Source of the DNA: Amblyornis subalaris
Lineage: Eukaryota; Chordata; Aves; Passeriformes; Ptilonorhynchidae
Reading direction: 5' to 3'
Length of the DNA: 64,000 bases
NCBI GenBank assembly: GCA_018881555.1
Contig: JACAXG010000026.1
Coordinates: 4,955,459-5,019,458 of the forward strand
Shown: piece by piece, positions 14,186 through 26,900 of the stretch
Position numbering within the stretch: position 1 is the stretch's first letter
Layout: every line of letters starts with the position of its first letter
Translations under genes and position numbers: made by a program
Notes under the pieces: model-generated
What the model was told of the DNA's origin: nothing
What the model saw: only the letters and a program-made list of their open reading frames with translations
Databases searched by the model: none

Positions 14186-14440
14186 TGTGTCTCAGGTGAA
14201 AGGATGAGAGGAAAGCACCTCAAGTTGCACCAGGGGAGGGTCAGATTAGATATATACATAAAAAAATTCACTGAAAGAATGNTCTAGCATTGAAATAATT
14301 GCCCAGGAAGATGGTGGAGTCACTGGAAGTGTTCAAGAGGTGTCTGGATGTGGCACTTGGGGATACGGTTTAGGGGTGTTTATGGTAGTGCTCGGTTGAT
14401 GGTTGGACTAGATGATCTTGAAGGTCTCTGGATCCTCCTA
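14186..14440 (+). mobile_element. CR1 LINE fragment, 3' part, sense
   Basis: The segment reads 'CACCTCAAGTTGCACCAGGG', then 'GGTGGAGTCACTGGAAGTGTTCAAGAGG', 'GGATGTGGCACTTGGGG', and 'GGTTGGACTAGATGATCTTGAAGGTCTCT'. This is the sense-strand end of CR1 ORF2 and its 3' untranslated region. The usual terminal ATTCTATG repeat is not visible, because the element breaks off after GGTCTCTGGATCCTC. The copy is 5'-truncated and diverged. Confidence 0.9.
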
Positions 14441-16733
14441 AATATTTACCTGTCTATTGTTTAAAGATAAATGATAAATTAAATGGTAGAGTTCTGTATT
14501 TCTGACAATACACTATTTCCATAAAATGAAAAGTCAGAAGAGAAAATAAAACACTATACTCAACAATATTGATCAGTATAAATTATGCATGACTCATTCT
14601 GAATTACTTCTATAACCCAATATTCTCATCTTGCTAGTGGAAATAAATTAATTATAACACTAGGAGCCATTGTACAAAGGTTAAAAACAGGCATGCATGC
14701 ATTCATCTACAGAAAACGAAAAAGTTTAGGTTAATGAAATGTCTGAGGAAAAGAGTCTTATTAATTAGCAGGTTCACAGCATTCTTCACAGCTATATTTT
14801 AGAGATGCCAAACTGTAATATATTAACGCTGTAGGCAAAATCTGCATCTCCATCTCGAAAATCATTTCAAGCTTATTTTATTCAATCTTGGATCTTTCTT
14901 CTAGTGATTTGTATGCCTGAAAGCACTATCTCTTCTTCAAAGCCTTGCATGAGACAGAAACCAAGTGCAATGTTTACGGCCCTGTAGATAATGGGATAAA
15001 ACTACTGAAAGAGCTCTAGTTATACTTATTTTTTAGAATGGATTGCATTGCATTTTCAAAGTTTCATTGGCATTGTACCTCGCGTACNTAAGCGTTTATA
15101 GATTTTTTTCCCCTTCATTGGCTTTAGATTTGATGTTGATACTATCACTTTTTGGGGGGGAGGGCGTGGGTTGGGAGGGGGCTGATCCAAGCTCATTGCA
15201 ATCAGGAGGAATTTTTCCTCTGACTCTGCTGAATACTTCAAGACCTAGTAAACAAAAAATAAGTACAGTACCTTGCAACCTAACAAACATGGAGCTTTCT
15301 GCATAACATGCAGAGAAAGCACAGAGTGAGGAGATTGGCACCAGCTATGACCCNGCTCCAGTCCTTTGATTGTAACCCAAAAGAAGCTATTCAGGAGTAG
15401 ATATTGTAATNCTTCATTTTTTCTCTTTTCAGCCTTTGTGCTTTGAAGAGTGCCAATAATGTTATCGTTTATTGGGATCGTTTTTGTGCAATAGGTGTTT
15501 CTATTTTTTAAACACCAAGGTTACTCTGCCACTGAGCATCAACTTTAAGAACTGAGCAGTAAGGTAGTGTTTGTGGTCCTGTGGGCTTTTTGCTGGGAGG
15601 AAAAGTTGCTGCTGAAGGGAGGTGCAGGAACGGGTGAGTTGCCAGACTCACAGGCAGTTCCAGCAATGGGGACTTCTTGTTCTGTGCTTGAGTGGGCAGG
15701 GGAAGGAGGAGCTGACTGTTGAGCCAAGTTTGGGTGGCATGGCTCCCAGAAAAAAGTGTACCAGCGTGGAGAGCTGTACTTTTTCAGCCGACAGACAGCT
15801 CAGGATCCATCTCTGACTTAGAAACCCACTCATCTGAACTAGAATGAACCCCATCTGGCTCAGCCTGGGATGGAAATATGTCTCTGAACAAAGTCCCCCC
15901 AGTTTTTAGCAATTCAAAGTTCTTTTCTCTGGTAACACTGCATCCAAAAACCTCCCTCCTTTACCCTGGGCACGTTCCAGACCTTGTTTTTGTCATTATT
16001 TTGACTGTCTCCTTCTGAAAGACTTCCTTGGTTTTCCTTTATTTCTCTCTCACTTTACACAGCTGATCACGTTGATTTGTGTTATTTTTCAGCTCTGTTC
16101 TTTGAGACCTGTCACCCCTGTCCTTCTGGTAGTTACAACNTCCTCAAAGNTGCAAGCATCCTAACCTATCCTGATAAAGGNGACACAGTTCAACCAGAGC
16201 AGTTGAAACAGTAGGTCTTTGACACCCACCAGAGTACACTGAGGTAGATGGAGCAGTAATAACTTTTGCAAGAAAGGCAAAAATCTGAAGGGTTACCAGC
16301 AGGGATCTGGATGCTCCAACTGGCCGATCACACTTTGTCCACATCACTCCATGTTATCTATCAATCCTCAGGGAAGCACCAGGAGTCAGCTTCTGTTCAT
16401 GTCTTGACACCTATTTGCACATATTTGATAAAGATCTGTTTTGTCTGTTTTCAATAAAGATGCTTATCTGCATACCCCTGCCCCTCTGATGTCTCCCCTC
16501 TCCAATAAAAACAAATCCCAGATACCCACAAACCTTTTGTGAACACTTTTGCTGAACAGTTGGTGAAACTCTTGGTTTCATTCCATCCAATCATATTTCT
16601 TTTCTTTCCTCAGTTTATCATATTTAATAAAATCTAGATACTTCAAATACGTACTGCTTCAAATAGGTACTTCAAATAACAGCCAGAAAGGGAGTAACAG
16701 CATGGGGGAAAAAAAGGTTGATTTAGAGACATT
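14441..16733. other. intergenic DNA, nothing recognised
   Basis: Unique A+T-rich DNA with a short G-rich stretch at about 15152-15182. No exon or repeat family was recognised. Confidence 0.45.
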
Positions 16734-16775
16734 ATATACATATATATATATATATATGTACACACATACACACAC
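16734..16775. repeat. TA/CA dinucleotide microsatellite
   Basis: Alternating TA repeats pass into an ACACACAT-type CA tract. This is a plain simple-sequence repeat in intergenic DNA. Confidence 0.9.
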
Positions 16776-16872
16776 TCTTTTAGATTGCATTGTCTCCTGA
16801 ATTAGGAAGATGGACCTACCTGGATACAAATCAGCATAAACCCTTCACTTGATAGAGCTAAACACTTCACCA

Positions 16873-16943
16873 TTATATATTATATTATATTATATTATAT
16901 TATATTATATTATATTATATTATATTATATTATATTATATTAT
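16873..16943. repeat. (TATAT)n pentanucleotide microsatellite
   Basis: A nearly perfect five-base unit, TATAT read as TTATA in another register, is repeated about fourteen times. Its length and purity suggest it is polymorphic in the population. Confidence 0.95.
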
Positions 16944-17210
16944 GTATTTACTATATTTATTTTAAAACTAATTCTAGTTTAAGATTTTTTAAGTATTCTT
17001 TCCACAATAAGGACATACAACTTCAAAGTAATTTGGCAATTTTTCTGAGCAGAAGAGTCTTTCTCTTCTTTTTGTCCAGAAAGAAAGGAATGCAAAAATG
17101 AGAAATTAAAAAAAATTAAATCCAGCTTAAATCCTCCCTAAAGGGAGGCCTAGGGATCCTACTGACAAGCCAACAATAACCTCTATGAAGGGGGAATATT
17201 TATTGTATTG

Positions 17211-17834
17211 TGTTGGGTTTGTGTGGCCAGGTGTGACCCTGCAGTAAGCCCAGGCTGGAGCAGACTCCAGGCAGGACCTGTAANCCCGTGGAGAGAGGAG
17301 CCATGCTGGATCAGGTTTGCTGGACTTGTGACCCAGTGGAGGACCCACTCTGGGGCTGTTTGTGAAGAACTGCAGCCTTTGGGAAGGACTCATGTTGGAG
17401 GAGTTCATGTAGGAATGCCTCCCGTGGGAGAGACCCCATGCAGGATCAGGTAGAGAGTGTGAGGAGTTCTCCCCATGAGGAGGAAGGAGTGGCACAGACA
17501 ACCTGTGATGAACTGACCACAGCCCCTGTTCCCCTTCCCCCTGTGCCACTGCAGGGGAGGAGGTAGAGAATTCATGAGCGAAGTTAAGCCTGGCAAGAAG
17601 GGAGAGATGTGGGGAGGGGTTTTAAGATTTGATTTTCTTTCTCGTTACCTTACTCTGATTTGCTTGGTAATAAATTCCACTAATTTCCCCAGGTCAAGTC
17701 TGTTTTACCTGTGACAGTAACTGGTGAGTGATCTCCCCCTGCCCTTATCTTGACCCACGAGCCTTTTGTTGTANTTTCTCTCCCATGTCCAGCTGAGGAG
17801 GGCAGTGACCAAGCACTGGGGTCAACCCACAACA
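17211..17834 (+). mobile_element. solo LTR, second ERV-type long terminal repeat
   Basis: The element starts TGTTGGGTTTGTGTGG and ends GGGGTCAACCCACAACA. These termini are imperfect inverted repeats of the TG...CA type expected for a retroviral LTR. A GGTAATAAATTCC block near 17665-17680 contains the poly(A)-type signal AATAAA. No retroviral genes adjoin it, so this is a solo LTR. Its last 17 bases equal the end of the LTR at 3371-3907, although most of the body differs, so the two belong to related but different families. I see no clear target-site duplication. Confidence 0.75.
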
Positions 17835-20800
17835 CACATGTACAGAGACAAGGATACAAGTCTGCTACCTCCAACCAGGCTCTGAAAGAAACATCTTAAC
17901 TAACGGATAGAGTCATACTGTTTCTGGAACATTTCCAATTTATATGTGTCTCTTCAATAACGTGGACCTACCAGGAACCCATGTGTTTTGCCAGTCAAAA
18001 CATTGGGAAATATCCAAAATTCAGCTATCTTGAAATACGGTAATATGCTGGGTGTTTATTTCTTAACTGGAACAGTGGTTTAATATGCATATTATACACA
18101 AACTAAATATTTCATGATGTTTTTAAGCACTAAAATAATCTTTAATCTCTGAGGAAAAAGCACTTAATTGCTTGAAACTGCAATTAGGCAGGCTTCTGTT
18201 AAAGTGCTTACTTAATTCTCATCTTAACCAAGCACTTAAATCACTGGAATTTAAGTGCTTCGCTGAATCAAGATCTGAAAACTTCATTAACTGAGGCTGA
18301 GTGCTCACTCACCCCAGTGCCTAGACCCAAATTCCCACTCTAGAGAGTTGGCCTGACCTGGCCTTGCCTTCAGAGTTCCTGCCTACTATGAGCTAATTTA
18401 CTCTCAGAGACACAGCCACAAAGTCACTCCTTCCACTCAGGAACCAGAAATTTAAAAAAAGAACTCTTCATAATCTCTTTATCAGTTCACAAATGATGTT
18501 CATTCAAATTTTGGCACTTTTTCCACCGCAGTGATAAATTCACTGGAATCATTACAGACTAGTTGTAGCTGGAGTCTACTGACAGCACTGAGTTCTGTAG
18601 GAAACCAGTGCAGTCTGCCAATTGTTTATGACATAAATTTCACTACTCGAAACAGTCTTCATGAACTACATATTGTATTTGGATAAATACTGAGACAGAT
18701 TGATATGATTAAGAATACATTAATAAAGCATCACTCATTTAATTTTCTAGTTCTTTGTTCATTCCTCATCTAAAGATTGGCTTACCTCTCAGCAATATTT
18801 AAGCAAGCATCTTTTGCCCTTAATACACAAAGTATTCTAAGTTCATTTCTCTTTAACTACAAATAAAAATAAAAAGAAGGATGATTTAATTTCCCTTTGT
18901 TGACTTGTCTTACAATCATTTCTAACTCTATTGTCTAAAAGTAACAGGAAAAAAAATAGTACTACAAAGCCAGGCCTGTGTCCTTTGAAGATAGCACAAA
19001 AGAGAAGCATTCTTGTTGTGATCAAGTTTTGTGCATGTTCCAGTTTCCTTAACAAGGTTAACCCCACTGTGGCATGCATAACCCTAGTGAAAGGAATAAT
19101 TTCAGATGTTTTCTGTATGTTGTTGGTTTATAGTTTATGTGAAAAGGCTGCCCTCTTCTGACAACTTTTCAATTTCTTCTAAAATCTGGACACATTTTTT
19201 AATCTCCGTTTATGGTTTCTCCTTTGTTTCTCCATATATTGTATCAGTAGGGCCGTTATCCCTACTCCTTATGCTCATATTCAGAATGATACAACATAGA
19301 AATGAGAAGGTTAAATACACCATGCAATTAATGTGTAAACTGCATGTATTTGATAAATATGATAAAAATCACCCCCTCTCCATACTCGAACAGTCGAGCA
19401 GGAAGCAAGTGGATGTCTGGTATTTTGAGCTGTGGTAGAAATATTAACTGCCACTCCCACTTTTTAAACAGGTATNATCTTCCCATTTTTTAGGCACACC
19501 AATTGTATGGATATCTTTATCCACAGTACCTTGGCAGTATCTGCATAAGCCTTTTAGTCTGAATCTCGACTTACCACGTCCTAGTTGGCATTGCAGACTG
19601 CTCTCAGAACACNCAGAGTGAGTTGCTTTCAAATGAAATTAAATAGAAAGATGTNTTCCAAGACCACACCTAATGCACTNTGATCAGTGTTGGGGAGTCA
19701 GCTCTTACATCCTACAGTACACAGAGGGATGCAAGGGCTGAAAATAAAACTGGATTTTGATGCCACAGTGCAGAGCTTCCTCAGCAGCTGCAGTAAATGC
19801 AGAGCTCTGTGGCAGCATGCACACAGGCTGCCTTACCAGTGAGAAAGGACAGACAGCTCACTTGGAATTGACAACTAAACACAGGATTTTAGGAGTTACA
19901 TATCGACCATTTAGTATTAAAATTACATGAACAGCCCCTGAAGTAAGTCCTGTCACCCAGGAGTCCCTCTCCCACTGAGTACTCCCTTAGCTGGGCTAAC
20001 CTGTGCTTTCTCTGTCCCAGTGAGTCTCAGTCCTGTTCTGGATAAGCTCAGAAGAAACCTTGGAAACTTCAAAGCGACAAAACAAGTTGAGGTACCAGCT
20101 GAATACTGTCAGTGGCNGCTGCCAAATGCAGAAGGAGACTCTGGACTTACCCTGTTTCAGGACCTCTTTAGGAGCCCATGTCTGAATCCTTCCTTCCTGA
20201 CTGTGCTCTATTGACCCATTACTTTCCATTTGGACATTAATGCCTCATGAGATTATTAACTACCCTGAAATGCTCCTTCAGAAGTAACCTATAACTCTAT
20301 TTACAAAACTTTCATAAAAAGAGTAGATGTTTTTACAGTGCTTTCTCCTTCTTAAAAAGATACCTGATGTCCTCTCAGCATCTCCTTATTAAATTGCTTT
20401 CCACTTAGCTGCATATAAACTTAGCCCTTAATTCCACCATCATATATCTGCACTTCACCTCATACAAATAAGTAATTCCAATGTGTAATCAATCCTTATC
20501 TGAGGCAGAGATCATAAACCACAGCAGTAACTCTATATAGCCTCACAGAAATCAATAAAACCATCCCAAATTAAAGTAGCAAATGGTCTTGTCCTACGTA
20601 TCTTTGATCTAGACCATTTCAGCCTATCNTGAAATAAGATAGTGATGTAGCAAACATCTCCTGTTATATACATTGTCTTTCCTCTAAGTAAGCTCCTGCT
20701 TGCTCCAGTGACTCCTAGCACTTAATGAGTTTCTTGACATATCCTCACTGTCATGTCATTCCAAACAGTGTAGTTGAAAGACGAATTTATCAAATACTAA

Positions 20801-23546
20801 ACAGGTCTCATACGAACACAAAAAACCAAGTTTGCATGAGTTTTTTAAACCTGCTACTTAACAATTTAATCTCCCTGTGACTACACACTAAATATAAATA
20901 ACTGCGTTAAACCTCCCAAGCTTGTTGCATTTGATGGAACCAGCTTAGAGTTCATTACTGCAAGTACACAGTAATGAGATCCCTCTGGTACCACTACAGT
21001 ATAGTGGTTAATTACAGAGCCTACATTTANTCATGGGATACTTCCTTCCCACGTATAGAGATTCTCCCTTACTGTTTAACAAACTAGATACAAGCGGATT
21101 TTTAAAATAAAGTTAACAAATTCATCATCACAAATTGGGAAGTGTTTCCTGACTGGACAATTTTCCATTTTACAGGTGAGAAAATCAAAGCCCAATGGCA
21201 TAACAGGCCACCCAGCAGAACAGGGCTTATTTCCAAATACTGAACCAGGAGAAAACTAGAGCATTTAGGGCAGTGGTATAAAGTCAACATTTAATTTCAA
21301 ATCAAACTAGTCTGAAATTACTTAATTCACCATTTAAGATTTTCTCAAAGGAAACTGATTTGGTGTTTTCAGCCCCTTCTAAATTTCCCCAATGACACCT
21401 TTTTGTATTAAAATTAACAATGTTAGNGGGTATTTTGCACTCTGACAGTGAATGCACAAGCAAACTGCAANGAGTCCAGCCTCTCTTCAGCTCTGATGCA
21501 GACGTTTGCTCCACTGAGCCACCATCAGCACTTGCCTCAGAACAGGGAACTCCCTGGAAGATTTTCATTTTCTGCCTGACTGTGGCATCCTCTGCTGAGT
21601 CTGAGGAAGCTGACACAATTAGTACAAAGTAGCATGTGGCAGCGAGCCATAGAAAGCACTGCATTTCCAAACAATTACAGCCCATTTTGTTGGTGCTNGG
21701 AGACACAAGGCTACAGTCCAAGTGCTCAGCCACTTGAGAAGCACAATTATGTGCTGGAAATGCACTGCCTGGAACAGTCCCCCTAACAGAATAGAAATTA
21801 CCAACTAAAATTNGAAATTAGGAAAAAAAAGTTTCTTTCTGTCTCACACTGTTTATTGGAATCTCCTTATCAACCCCACTGCTTCTTTCCTTTTTACCCA
21901 AAGCTTACGAAAATCAAAGCAAAAAATCACTATTCCTGTCCCACACATTTTACAGGGATGTTTAAAATGTGTGAAAATATTATCATTCCCTTTATACCAC
22001 ACCACTGAGCAACATTTAGTCATGTCTGTATGCNTCCCTGTATCAACAGAGAAAACAGGGAAATTCTAGGGAGTTATCTCAGTCTGATACATTTCTATGC
22101 CTGAACATCTATGTCACACTTTGAAAGATTCTGGTTCCAGACATTTGAAATCTAGCCTCAGGTCTCTGTGCTTTTCTAAGGGAATATAAGTAACAGGTAT
22201 TTGGAGGCAAGGTAAAGAAAGAAAAGAGACTCAGAGACCTGTTAAGGGAAAACTAGGGTACATGAGAGAAAGGCTGGACAAAAACCTGCAGAATGAAACA
22301 AAGAAAGTAANAGCAGTTTCAGAACACAGAAAAAAGGAGAAATTAAAAAACCTACCCCTCCATATACATGCATATAAGCAGAAAAACNTGTCTTTTCCTG
22401 TATACCTCCTAAGCACTCCCTCAAAGGAAAGGTACAAAGAATTATATAGTAAAATGCTAAAGCCAAGAAAGACACCACCTGAGCATACCTATGGTAATTG
22501 CCATCTCTATAGAATAATTTTTTTTTTTAAGTCGTTACATAAGCATGTCTGTTCACAAGCCTGTATATTTTTGGTTTGTCTAGGCAAGTAAAAGCATGTG
22601 CAGTGGCAAGTTCAGAGCTTTGCATGGACTGACCAGCTTCCTGGAGCTCCCTCTTGCAGTGAAAACATGCTTCCCCTGCCTTAGGACACTGTCTTCCATC
22701 TTCCGTATAGCCGAGCTCTTGACTTGCAACAAAACTTGCAATTCACAGGGTTTGGACATCCCACTCCACTGACATGCAGATGAAATTGTTTAATAAGTTT
22801 AACCAAGCATTGCTGTCAAATGGGCACAGCGGGGGCATAGGAAAGAAAGGAAATGGATAATGTGCATGGGTTGCATTTGCATGAGAAACCAGAATTAAAT
22901 ACACAAAACAATTTTACAGAAGGAAAATACACCCATCTGTCCTCCCATCAGTTCCATCAGGAAAGGCAGTCTGGGACTAGAAAACATTTTTCTGAACTGG
23001 AGGAGGGAATCTTTACGTAGCGTTTATTCCTGCTCACATCCCAATAGGTAGAAAGCTGTCATCAGTCTCAACCCGAGCAGCAGCTCTAATTCCAAGAGGA
23101 CCAAACAGAAACAAAATGAAAATACATTTATTTCAACTCTAAGTCATTCTCTTCAGAACAGACTTTAGAATAACGTCATATCTGAAACAACACTGCCCTG
23201 TAAACAGCTTCCATAAAAAATAAACCTCAATGTCTGCAATAGCATTCATCTACAATGAGCATAAAGACAACAGATTTAAATTGGAAAACTTACAAATGTN
23301 CTTGCAAATATTATTGTTCCACTTCTCACACTGAGACATTATATAAAGAGAAAATGTGAATTCATTTATCCAATGAACACAGCATGGCAAAACTGTTGTG
23401 TATTAGATCTGTAGATCACATGTACGGTATATTAAATTCACTTAGTAGACAGATAATTATGTTTCCATGTAAAAGCCATTACAAATAATAAATATTTAAG
23501 TATACATATGACAAATAATGTGCCAGGATTATGCAGATAATTCATA
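17835..23546. other. intergenic DNA downstream of LIPI
   Basis: About 5.7 kb of mostly unique A+T-rich DNA beyond the 3' end of the lipase gene. It includes one orphan minus-strand open frame (21302-21733), discussed as a finding. No other exon, RNA gene or repeat family was recognised. Confidence 0.45.
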
Positions 23547-23552
23547 TTTAAT
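23547..23552 (-). terminator. LIPI: candidate LIPI polyadenylation signal (ATTAAA)
   Basis: TTTAAT on the plus strand is ATTAAA on the gene strand, 284 bases past the stop codon. ATTAAA is the commonest variant of the vertebrate signal. Another candidate, AATAAA at about 23127-23132, lies further downstream. The choice cannot be made without transcript data. Confidence 0.3.
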
Positions 23553-23835
23553 TCAGTAGCTGCTACATGGCTAACAAATAGTAATGAACAGACCACTGCA
23601 TGTTCTCCACCATGATACATTTACTTTACTCAAACAATTTCCCAAACACATACATGTCTGAACTTTTCAATTAATTTCAGCCTAAGGCACTCAGAGCAAG
23701 TAATGCATATTATCAGGTAGACTCCTGAAAATAAATCTATCTTATCTCATTTCCTTTCTCATTGCAGTCTTTATCCTGAGGAAGCATCAAAATGTCACTG
23801 CTCTAAGAGAAATTAGGTTAGTAGTAGCTCTCTCC

Positions 23836-23923
23836 TCATGTACGCCTCTCAGAGCAAGGGATAGGTTTGAAGGTCAGTTCAGTGTTCTCCATCAGTACAA
23901 AATCGTATCTACACAGCTGCAGC
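23836..23923 (-). other. LIPI: LIPI terminal coding exon 10
   Basis: After an intron of about 3.5 kb, the acceptor TTTTGCAG leads to [20 protein letters not shown], then IPCSERRT and TGA at 23838-23836. It matches the LIPH end [20 protein letters not shown], then LCPELQL, which confirms a full-length protein. Confidence 0.88.
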
Positions 23924-26900
23924 CTGCAAAAGTAGGAAAAAAGAAAAAGCACAACAGAAAAAGTTAACTTTAACTGAAAAATATTCCAGTACTTGAATTA
24001 TTAAACCTCCAGTATTTACCAGCTCTCAGAGACAGTTCTCAGGACAAGAAGTGTCTTCTTGTCTAAGTTTGTACCCTATTTTATGCATCCCTAGAGTAGT
24101 TTTGACAGACTGAAAAACAACCAGACATCAGCTGGATGGTGCAAAGTGGCATGACTAAGAAGGGTATCACACTAGTCTGAAGTACAAAGATGCAGATTTT
24201 CATCCATTACAGCTGTTAATCTNCATTCAAATCAACTCTTTAGCAGCATGATCCAAAATCTGCACAATTCCTGTTAACACAGGGCCTGAACAATTTATTT
24301 TGAGTTCCCTAGGTGGGAATATTTATCTGCTTTTATTTCACAGAGGAAAGTAGAAAATCACATCATAATATTTTCTCTTTCACTTGCAATGACAGCATGT
24401 GCAAGAAAGTTTAATGCAGGAGAGCAATTTGTCTTCTAAACACCTAGAAAACTCACAGCTGCCTAATACTACATGAATATATAAAGAGATCACAAAGGGA
24501 GGCACATATACACGAAAATCTTACTTTTTGTGGTCAACATAGAGGCTCTGCCTTTTAGGGCAGAGGCAGGTCACAGTTCTGCTCCTGGTGCCCTACTGTA
24601 ATGTATGGGGAGAGCTGGTTTGAACAGGCAAATGACTGCCACACTCTCTGATGGCATCCCCACAGCAGGCAAGCTACGATACTTATTTTATTTAAAATTC
24701 TCTTCTCTATTGCTCTAAACTCCTAGAAATGGCTATACCACACAATTCACCTCAGCCTGGGAGGCAGAACACAGTGAAACAGCTGAAGGACAAAGCCTGA
24801 GAGAGAACTTCCCATCAGGTGCTTCTGCTGTTGCCAATTTGTGAGATTTCCAACCAGTCAAGGCTCCACCTGTCTGTATGTGGAAGGACTGTCAGATTTC
24901 TGTTTAAGAATATGACACTTTTTTAGGCCTCCACAAAGCTAAAACAGTAATTTTAATTCTAAGACAATCAAGACAAATTCTGGTGTTCTGTATAAAGCAA
25001 AGGATAGAATTTCATCCAGTCCTTTAACAACAATTTGTTTTGATTTGAATTCAATGTTTCACTGTTATAGTATTTTTGTAGTATTATTTTTATCTAACCA
25101 CAGGGGATGAAATACCTAGCCACACCATAATGCTGAATTCTAAAAAAAAAAGCATACATTTTCCAACAAATTGTATCTTAATTGAAATTCAATCCACCTC
25201 AGCTTGTGGTTATTGAGTAACAGGAATGCCTCACAGGAGAGCAGCCCTGAGCAGGGAGCAGGTTCACCAACAAGGAGCAAAACACAAGTAATGTTTTTGT
25301 TAGGTGAGGCTTCCTTAATCCCTCGCCCCAATGAGGCTTCTCTGCTGTCTAGTAAAAAGCATGGGCATGCCACACTGTCTTGCTCAGTAGAAGTGTTTAT
25401 ATGGTCTTCTTTTTTTATTATCTTTATTCTTTTTTTGGTTAAAAAACCCCAAAGGTGTCTGGGCTAAGTGACTTTGAGACGTTCACCTTCCCCATCAATT
25501 GAGTTTGAATTGACTGACAGGCTCATAAGCTTTTGGGGATAACTGGCACCTGGACATGCACAAGTTAGCAAAGCTTTCTGGTTTTATGGGTGAGCAGAAA
25601 TTCTCTCAGGGATCAGAAGAAGAGTATGAAAATTATATGTACCCTGTAGCACTCCCATACTCACACACCATCTTTGTGAATAGTGGACCAGCCCAGNAGA
25701 CAATTGTCAGTGATATTCCCCAAACTCCTAGAGTTTGCTATTAACCCAGACCTGGGGAGATTGAGACTCCTATTGTCTTTTATCCCTGCATCTGTCCCCT
25801 GGTTTTTATCTACTACTTTGTCATGAATAATTTAAATATTTTTAAAGTAGTTTCTAGTTGATCATCCTGTATTCAAGTAATTGTTGTAATTATATGTAAA
25901 TAAGGTAAATACAGGTAGTTATAATTATAATGAGCAATTATGTAATTATACCAACCAATAGTGTTGTAACATCTGCATTTAAATTACCTTCACATGCTGA
26001 TTCAATACACTATTTTCCATTGTTCTCTAAAAGTATCTAATGAGCCTCTACAACTACAACCTCATGAGGCTCCACATAAAGGACTTTTGTGGATCCTACA
26101 TTAATGCATATCAGGTGCATCTTACTTTTAAACTAACAGGAGTCAGACTAACAGGAACGAAAACTCAAACCCAATAAGGGATGTTCACTGAAAATCTTTC
26201 TTGTTTGCTAAATCATTATCTGAAAAAGTCCNCCAGTGCTGACAGGCTTATATGAAATACATCTTCTGATGTATCACCACCGGGCTGAGAAAAAAAATTG
26301 GAATATGATTTAGAACATTTGACTCTCTCTCATCACCAAATGCTTTTAAATAAAATCATGCCNGTTCACCTGAGAGCTGGAGACTTATGGCCTTCCACAA
26401 GTTAATAAAGTCAAATGTAGGTACATTCTGGGGTACCGTTTTGATTACTGAGTGTTTTGTTTCTTCCTAAGTCTCTCCCATCCATCTCCTCTTTCTCGGT
26501 AAATATAAAATAGTAGATTAATTTAAGAAGGTTTCACAATTTTTGCAAAGTATCATACCCAATTCCTACCAGGCTATTATCATACACCACATCAGAAAGC
26601 CTCAAATATTATATCTCAAGTTAATAAAATATACTGATCTAAGACTTCCTTGTATTGTAATATTATTCTCACTCATTACTTATTCGATAACCACTTTTAG
26701 GTTTTTATTCTAAATTCTGACTCTCTTGAATCTGCCATTCATAAGAAACAAATTAAGAACTCTCAAATAAAGTACTATTGCTACTCCTGGATATTTCTTA
26801 CCTATTCCATGTAATATGTTCTTTTCACAGGATGCAAATGCAAAATTCAATTGCTAGTGTTAGTGTACAAGTAAATTTGGATATTTAAAAAATGAACATA

